Assembly: GCA_037893245.1 (NCBI GenBank)
Contig: JBAIAA010000396.1
Span: 1,054,001 to 1,118,000, forward strand
Reading direction: 5' to 3'
DNA length: 64,000 nt
Origin: Crossaster papposus
Lineage: Eukaryota; Echinodermata; Asteroidea; Velatida; Solasteridae
Positions 58,019 to 64,000 of this stretch are shown here, piece after piece (positions within the stretch are counted from its first letter, which is position 1; the number at the start of each line of letters is the position of its first letter). The translations under genes and the position numbers were made by a program. A model generated the notes under the pieces. It did not search any database. It saw nothing but the letters and a program-made list of their open reading frames with translations, and was not told the DNA's origin.

Positions 58019-60225
58019 ATGCGTCAGGACACTGGCGGCATATGCCTATGTGGCAATACACGTGTACATACAAACACATCAGAAAACATGCCTGCGAATG
58101 AGGAAATTTTTCTCGACATATATCTGTGCTGCGAACCTCAACGTTGTTGGAGAATGAAGAGACATTCACCACCTCCACATCTGAGCTAACATATCGCCAA
58201 CATTCTCACCGGAAGAGACCAAAACTTTGAGACTCATGCGTCAGGACACTGGCGGCATAGGCCTATGCGGCAATACACGTGTACACGCATAAACATAAGA
58301 AAACATGGCTGCGAATGAGGATAATTTTATGAACTTATATCTGAGTTGCGAACCTCAACGTTGTTCGAGAATGAAGAGACACTAACCAGCTCGACATCTG
58401 AGCCAAAATATTGCCAAATTTCTCACTGGAACAAACCTAAACTGAGAGACTCATGCGTCAAGACACTGGCGGCATATGCCTATGTGGCACTACACGTGTA
58501 CATGCAAACACATCAGAAAACATGGCTGCGAATGAGGATATTTTTCTCGACATATATCTGAGCTGCGAGCCTCAACGTTGTTCGAGAATGAAGAGACACT
58601 CACAAGCTCGACATCCGAGCCAAAATATTGCCAAATTTCTCACTGAAAAAAACACCAAACTGTGAGACTCATGCTTCTGGACACTGGTGACATGATAATG
58701 TTTTCGACATGTATCTGAGCTGCGAACCTCAACGTTGTTCGAGAATGAAGAGACACTCATCAGCTCGACATCTGAGCCAAAATATTGCCAAATTTCTCAC
58801 TGGAACAAACCTAAACTGAGAGACTCATGCGTCAGGACACTGGCGGCATATGCCTATGTGGCACTACACGTGTACATACAAACACATAAGAAAACATGGC
58901 TGCGAATGAGGATAATGTTCTCGACATATATCTGAGCTGCGAACCTCAACGTTGTTCGAGAATGAAGAGACACTAACCAGCTCGACATCTGAGCCAAAAT
59001 ATTGCCAAATTTCACACTGGAACAAACCTAAACTGAGAGACTCATGCGTCAGGACACTGGCGGCATATGCCTATGTGGCACTACACGTGTACATGCAAAC
59101 ACATCAGAAAACATGTCTGCGAATGAGGATATTTTTCTCGACATATATCTGAGCTGCGAGCCTCAACGTTGTTCGAGAATGAAGAGACACTCACAAGCTC
59201 GACATCCGAGCCAAAATATTGCTAAATTTCTCACTGAAAAAAAAACCAAACTGTGAGAGTCATGCTTCTGGACACTGGTGACATGATAATGTTCTCGACA
59301 TGTATCTGAGCTGCGAACCTCAACGTTGTTCGAGAATAAAGAGACACTCATCAGCTCGACATCTGAGCCAAAATATTGCCAAATTTCTCACTGGAACAAA
59401 CCTAAACTGAGAAACTCATGCGTCAGGACACTGGCGGCATATGCCTATGTGGCACTACACGTGTACATACAAACACATCAGAAAACATGGCTGCGAATGA
59501 TGATAATGTTCTCGACATATATCTGAGCTGCGAACCTCAACGTTGTTCGAGAATGAAGAGACACTAACCAGCTCGACATCTGAGCCAAAATATTGCCAAA
59601 TTTCACACTGGAACAAACCTAAACTGAGAGACTCATGCGTCAGGACACTGGCGGCATAGGCCTATGTGGCACTACACGTGTACATGCAAACACATCAGAA
59701 AACATGGCTGCGAATGAGGATATTTTTCTCGACATATATCTGAGCTGCGAGCCTCAACGTTGTTTGAGAATGAAGAGACACTCACAAGCTCGACATCCGA
59801 GCCAAAATATTGCCAAATTTCTCACTGAAAAAAAAACCAAACTGTGAGACTCATTCTTCTGGACACTGGTGACATGATAATGTTCTCGACATGTATCTGA
59901 GCTGCGAACCTCAACGTTGTTCGAGAATGAAGAGACACTCATCAGCTCGACATCTGAGCCACAATATTGCCAATTTTCTCACTGGAACAAACCTAAACTG
60001 AGAGACTCATGCGTCAGGACACTGGCGGCATATGCCTATGTGGCACTACACGTGTACATACAAACACATCAGAAAACATGGCTGCGAATGAGGATAATGT
60101 TCTCGACATATATCTGAGCTGCGAACCTCAACGTTGTTCGAGAATGAAGAGACACTCACCAGCTCGACATCTGAGCCAAAATATTGCCAAATTTCTCACT
60201 GGAACAAACCTAAACTGAGAGACTC
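58019..60225 (+). repeat. B3-C followed by the 591-bp trimer (B-D-B), three units
   Basis: B3 is at 58019 and C at 58236; trimer units start at 58453, 59044 and 59635, spacing 591 bp. The region matches 33226-35300 at a constant offset of 24793 bp. Shared markers are GAGGAAATTTTTC, ATCTGTGCTGCG, GACACTAACCAGC, GTCAAGACACTGG, ACACATAAGAAAAC, GAGAGTCATGC and TTTCACACTGG. The third unit differs from its partner in GGCATAGGCC at 59654, GTTTGAGAATG near 59762 and CTCATTCTTCTGG near 59847. This last D (59852) is the final short monomer in the window. Confidence 0.86.
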
Positions 60226-61093
60226 ATGCGTCAGGACACTGGCGGCATATGCCTATGTGGCAATACACGTGTACATACAAACACATCAGAAAACATGCCT
60301 GCGAATGAGGATATTTTTCTCGACATATATCTGAGCTGCGAACCTCAACGTTGTTGGAGAATGAAGAGACATTCACCACCTCCACATCTGAGCTAATATA
60401 TCGCCAAAATTCTCACCGGAAGATACCAAAACTTTGAGACACATGCGTCAGGACACTGGCGGCATAGGCCTATGCGGCAATACACGTGTACACGCATAAA
60501 CATAAGAAAACATGGCTGCGAATGAGGATAATTGTATGAACTTATATCTGAGCTGCAAACCTCAACGTTGTTCGAGAATGAAGAGACACTCACCAGCTCG
60601 ACATCTGAACCAAAATATTGCCAAATTTCTCACTGGAACAAACCTAAACTGAGAGACTCATGCGTCAGGACACTGGCGGCATATGCCTATGTGGCAATAC
60701 ACGTGTACATACAAACACATCAGAAAACATGCCTGCGAATGAGGATATTTTTCTCGACATATATCTGAGCTGCGAACCTCAACGTTGTTGGAGAATGAAG
60801 AGACATTCACCACCTCCACATCTGAGCTAATATATCGCCAAAATTCTCACCGGAAGATACCAAAACTTTGAGACACATGCGTCAGGACACTGGCGGCATA
60901 GGCCTATGCGGCAATACACGTGTACACGCATAAACATAAGAAAACATGGCTGCGAATGAGGATAATTGTATGAACTTATATCTGAGCTGCAAACCTCAAC
61001 GTTGTTCGAGAATAAAGAGACACTCACAAGCTCGACATCCGAGCCAAAATATTGCCAAATTTCTCACTGGAAAAAAACCAAACTGAGAGACTC
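60226..61093 (+). repeat. 434-bp dimer repeat (B3-C), two units
   Basis: Units start near 60226 and 60660, offset 434 bp (2 x 217). Each carries AACATGCCTGCG, GAGCTAATATATCGCC, CGGAAGATACC, ATAATTGTATGAAC and GAGCTGCAAACC. The two are nearly identical up to about 61010, where the second turns to GAGAATAAAGAGACACTCAC. Confidence 0.85.
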
Positions 61094-64000
61094 ATGCGTC
61101 AGGATAATGGCGGCATAGGCCTATGTGGCAATACGCGTGTACATACATACACATCAGAAAACATGGCTGCGAATGAGGATAATGTTCTCGACATATATCT
61201 GAGCTGCGAACCTCAACGTTGTTCGATAATGAAAAGACACTCATCAGCTCGACATCTGATCCAAAATATTGCAAAATTTCTCACTGGAACAAACCTAAAC
61301 GGAGAGACTCATGCGTCAGGACACTGGCGGCATATGCCTAAGTGGCAATACACGTGTACATACAAACACATCAGAAAACATGGCTGCGAATGAGGATAAT
61401 TTTATGAACTTATATCTGAGCTGCGAACCTCAACGTTGTTCGAGAATGAAGAGACACTCGCCTGCTCGATATCTGAGCCAAAATATTTCCAAATTTCTCA
61501 CTGGAAAAAACCCAAACTGTGAGACTCATACGTCAGGAGACGGGCGGTATAGGCCTATAAGCCAATACACGTGTACATACATACACATAAGAAAACATGG
61601 CTACGAATGAGGATATTTTTCTCGACATATATTTGAGCTGCGAACCTCAACGTTGTTGGAGAATGAAGAGACATTCACCACCTCCACATCTGAGCTAACA
61701 TATCGCCAACAATTATCACCGGAAGAGACCAAAACTTTGAGACTCATGCGTAAGGACACTGGCGGCATAGGCCTATGCGGCAATACACGTGTACACGCAT
61801 AAACATAAGAAAACATGGCTGCGAATGAGGATAATTTTATGAACTTATATCTGAGCTGCGAACCTCAACGTAGTTCGAGAATGAAGAGACACTCGCCAGC
61901 TCGACATCTGAGCCAAAATATTTCCAAATTTCTCACTGGAAAAAAACAAAACTGTGAGACTCATGCGTCAGAACACTGGCGGCATAGGCCTATGAGGCAA
62001 TACACGTGGACATCCATACACATAAGAAAACATGGCTGCGAATGAGGACCATTTTCTCGACACATATCTGAGCTGCGAGCCTCAACGTTGTTCGAGAATG
62101 AAGAGACACTCACCAGTTCGACACCCGAGCCAAAATATTGCCAAATTTCTCACTGAAAAACAAACAAACTGAGAGACTCATGCGTCAGTATACTGGCGGC
62201 ATAGGCCTATGTGGCAATACACGTGTACATACATATACATCAGAAAACATGGCTGCGAATGAGGATAATGTTCTCGACATAAATCTGAGCTGCGAACCTC
62301 AACGTTGTTCGAGAATGAAGAGACACTCACCAGCTCGACATCTGAGTCAAAATATTGCCAAATTTCTCACTGGAACAAACCTAAACTGAGAGACTCCTGC
62401 GTCAGGACACTGGCGGCATATGCCTATGTGGCAATACACGTGTACATACAAACACATCAGAAAACATGGCTGCAAATGAGGATAATGTTCTCGAAATATA
62501 TCTGAGCTGCAAACCTCAACGTTATTCGAGAATGAAGAGACATTCACCACCTCCACATCTGAGCTAACACATCGCCAAAATTATCACCGGAAGAGACCAA
62601 AACTTTGAGACTCATGCGTCAGGACACTGCCGGCATAGGCCTATGAGGCAATACACGTGTACATACATACACATCAGAAAACATGGCTACGAATGAGGAT
62701 AATTTTGTCGACATATATCTGAGCTGCGAGCCTCAACGTTGTTCGAGAATGAAGAGACACTCACCAGCTCGACATCCAAGCCAAAATATTGCAAAATGTC
62801 TCACTGGAAAAAACCTAAACTGAGAGACTCATGTGTCAGGATACTGGCGGCATAGGCCTATGTGGCAATACACGTGTACATACAAACACATCAGAAAACA
62901 TGGCTGCGAATGAGGATATTTTTCTCGACATATATCTGAGCTGCGAACCTCAACGTTGTTGGGGAATGAAGATACATTCACCACCTCCACATCTGAGCTA
63001 ACATATCGCCAAAATTCTCACCGGAAGAGACCAAAACTTTGAGACTCATGCGTCAGGACACTGGCGGCATAGGCCTATGCGGCAATACACGTGTACACGC
63101 ATAAACATAAGAAAACATGGCTGCGAATGAGGATAATGTTATGAACTTATATCTGAGCTGCGAACCTCAACGTTGTTCGAGAATGAAGAGACACTCGCCA
63201 GCTCGACATCTGAGCCATAATATTTCAAAAGTTCTCACTGGAAAAAACCAAAACTGTGAGACTCATGCGTCAAGACACTGGCGGCATATGCCTCTGAGGC
63301 AATACACGTGTACATCCATACGCATAATAAAACATGGCTGCGAATGAGGACAATTTTATCGAAATATATCTGAGCTGCGAGCCTCAACATTGTTCGCGAA
63401 TGAAGAGACACTCACCAGCTCGACATCCGAGCCAAAATATTGCCAGATTTCTCACTGGAAAAACAAACAAACTGAGAGGCTCATGCGTCAGTATACTGGC
63501 GGCATAGGCCTATGTGGCAATACACGTGTACATACATACACATCAGAAAACATGGCTGCGAATGAGGATAATGTTCTCAACATATATCTGAGCTGCGAAC
63601 CTCAACGTTGTTCGAGAATGAAAAGACATTCACCACCTAAACATCTGAGCTAACACATCGCCAAAATTCTCACCGGAAGAGACCAAAACTTTGAGACTCA
63701 TGCGTCAGGACACTGCCGGCATAGACCTATGAGGCAATACACGTGTACATGCATACACATAAGAAAACATGGCTACGAATGAGGACAATTTTGTCGACAT
63801 ATATCTGAGCTGCGAGCCTCAACGTTGTTCGCGAATGAAGAGACACTCACCAGCTCGACATCCGAGCCAAAATATTGCCAGATTTCTCACTGGAAAAACA
63901 AACAAACTGAGAGGCTCATGTGTCAGTATACTGGCGGCACAGGCCTATGTGGCAATACACGTGTACATACATACATACACATCAGAAAACATGGCTGCGC
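61094..64000 (+). repeat. Distal diverged satellite monomers without short forms
   Basis: About thirteen monomers with many private substitutions lie here: GGATAATGGCGG, GGAGACGGGCGG, CCTATAAGCC, GTGGACATCC, GACACCCGAGCC, CTCATGTGTCAGG, GTTATTCGAG and CCACCTAAAC. Class C, A* and C* forms are frequent, and AGAGGCTCATG and ACACATCGCC link them to the islands at 18.8 and 42.2 kb. No short D monomer and no multi-monomer HOR is apparent. The last monomer has an extra CATA unit in its CATACATACATACAC stretch (about 63964-63979). The pattern suggests older, unhomogenised repeats near an array edge, which this window does not reach. Confidence 0.8.

Larger units (their letters stand above)
37573..60093 (+). 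repeat. Super-repeat, copy 3 (about 22.5 kb collinear with 12720-35300)
   Basis: This is the partner of the region at 12720-35300. Relative to that copy it lacks the 1613-bp duplication, gains one 217-bp monomer near 40494, lacks 437 bp near 43.1 kb, gains the 1459-bp duplication at 45.9-48.4 kb, lacks about 650 bp near 52.2 kb and the 4.1-4.75-kb duplication, and gains the 2364-bp and 808-bp duplications. The net offset change from one end to the other is only 61 bp. The parts at 37.57-40.10, 41.34-42.24 and 45.69-51.86 kb also match 2.07-10.43 kb in order. Confidence 0.82.
1..64000 (+). repeat. Satellite DNA array, 217-bp monomer with 156-157-bp short variant
   Basis: The complete window is a head-to-tail array. 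ATGCGTCAGG-like sites recur at 89, 306, 680, 897, 1114, 1331, 1548, 1765 and so on, with steps of 217 bp, or 373-374 bp where a short monomer intervenes. Conserved segments in every monomer include CTCAACGTTGTTCGAG, AAAATATTGCCAAATTTCTC and GAGCTGCGA. Every monomer examined reads in the same direction. No unique sequence over about 20 bp interrupts the array. Arrays of this kind are known from eukaryotic centromeric and pericentromeric heterochromatin; that location is inference here. I do not recognise the family. Strand is arbitrary and only records the orientation used for description. Confidence 0.97.

Noticed and set aside
12720..60093. Assembly artefact (false duplication) as the cause of the two 22-kb copies
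   Set aside because: Not excluded, but the copies differ in several block insertions and deletions and in scattered single bases, which a simple duplicated contig would not show. Raw spanning reads would settle it.
1..64000. Hundreds of open frames of 60-113 codons on both strands, with very similar proteins
   Set aside because: They recur once per monomer and overlap each other in different frames. 217 bp is not a multiple of 3, so no frame runs through the array. The longer ones (about 4902-5425, 18186-18709, 41643-42166) arise where two 218-bp spacings happen to keep the frame. There is no codon-type conservation apart from DNA identity.
1..64000. CRISPR array
   Set aside because: The repeated unit is 156-218 bp and spacers do not exist: every part of the unit is repeated.
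1..64000. Ribosomal DNA spacer sub-repeats or telomere-type repeats
   Set aside because: No rRNA-like sequence or short G-rich telomeric motif occurs. The array continues for 64 kb without any gene, longer than expected for one spacer.
1..64000. Assignment to a named species or known satellite family
   Set aside because: I do not recognise the consensus and have no database search. Only a eukaryotic origin is reasonably supported, by array type.

Overview
The whole 64-kb window is one uninterrupted tandem array of a satellite DNA. I see no gene, RNA gene, mobile element, CRISPR array or unique sequence. The unit is about 217 bp, is always in the same orientation, and is mixed with a shortened 156-157 bp form that lacks a 61-bp block. 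Marking each monomer at its ATGCGTCAGG-like site, I counted by eye about 250 long and about 61 short monomers. A long homogeneous array with higher-order repeats (HORs) is typical of eukaryotic centromeric, pericentromeric or other heterochromatic satellites. I do not recognise the family and cannot name the organism.

Monomer classes used below: A (GGCATAGGCCTATG dyad, then GGATAATGTTCTCGAC); A2 (CATATGCC instead of the dyad, CAATACACG); A' (GGCCTAAGTGG, TACGCATC); A'' (GGCATTACACG, AATTTTCACG); B (CATATGCC, GGCACTACACG, GATATTTTTCTCGAC or GATATTTGTCTCGAC); B2 (B-like with GATGATATTTTT); B3 (B-like with AACATGCCTGCG); E (GGCATACTCCTATG); C (the most diverged class: CCACCTCCAC, ACATATCGCC, CCGGAAGAGACC, TTTTATGAACTTATATC); D and D2 (short; D has ATGCTTCTGG, D2 has AAGCTTCTGG); A* and C* (diverged forms with AGAGGCTCATG and CGTCAGTATACTGG or ACACATCGCC).

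Organisation is nested. Monomers form local HORs: a 1085-bp pentamer near 9.2-12.7 kb, a 591-bp trimer near 33.7-35.4 and 58.5-60.1 kb, and duplicated blocks with offsets of 1613, 1024, 1459, 2364, 808 and 434 bp. These lie inside much larger tandem copies. Starting at a recognisable boundary, copies begin near 2074, 12720 and 37573. The last two are collinear over about 22.5 kb (12.72-35.30 and 37.57-60.09 kb). Their offset is 24854 bp at the start and 24793 bp at the end, although internal insertions and deletions of 0.2-4.8 kb separate them. The first copy (2.07-10.43 kb) is a shortened version of the same order. Bases 1-2073 look like the tail of an earlier copy.

The last 3 kb (61-64 kb) and two internal islands (18.8-20.5 and 42.2-43.5 kb) hold more diverged monomers and few or no short forms, as expected for older array material or an approaching array edge. 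The many reading frames are a side effect of the repeat: 217 is not a multiple of 3, so the frame changes at each monomer. I do not call any of them a gene.
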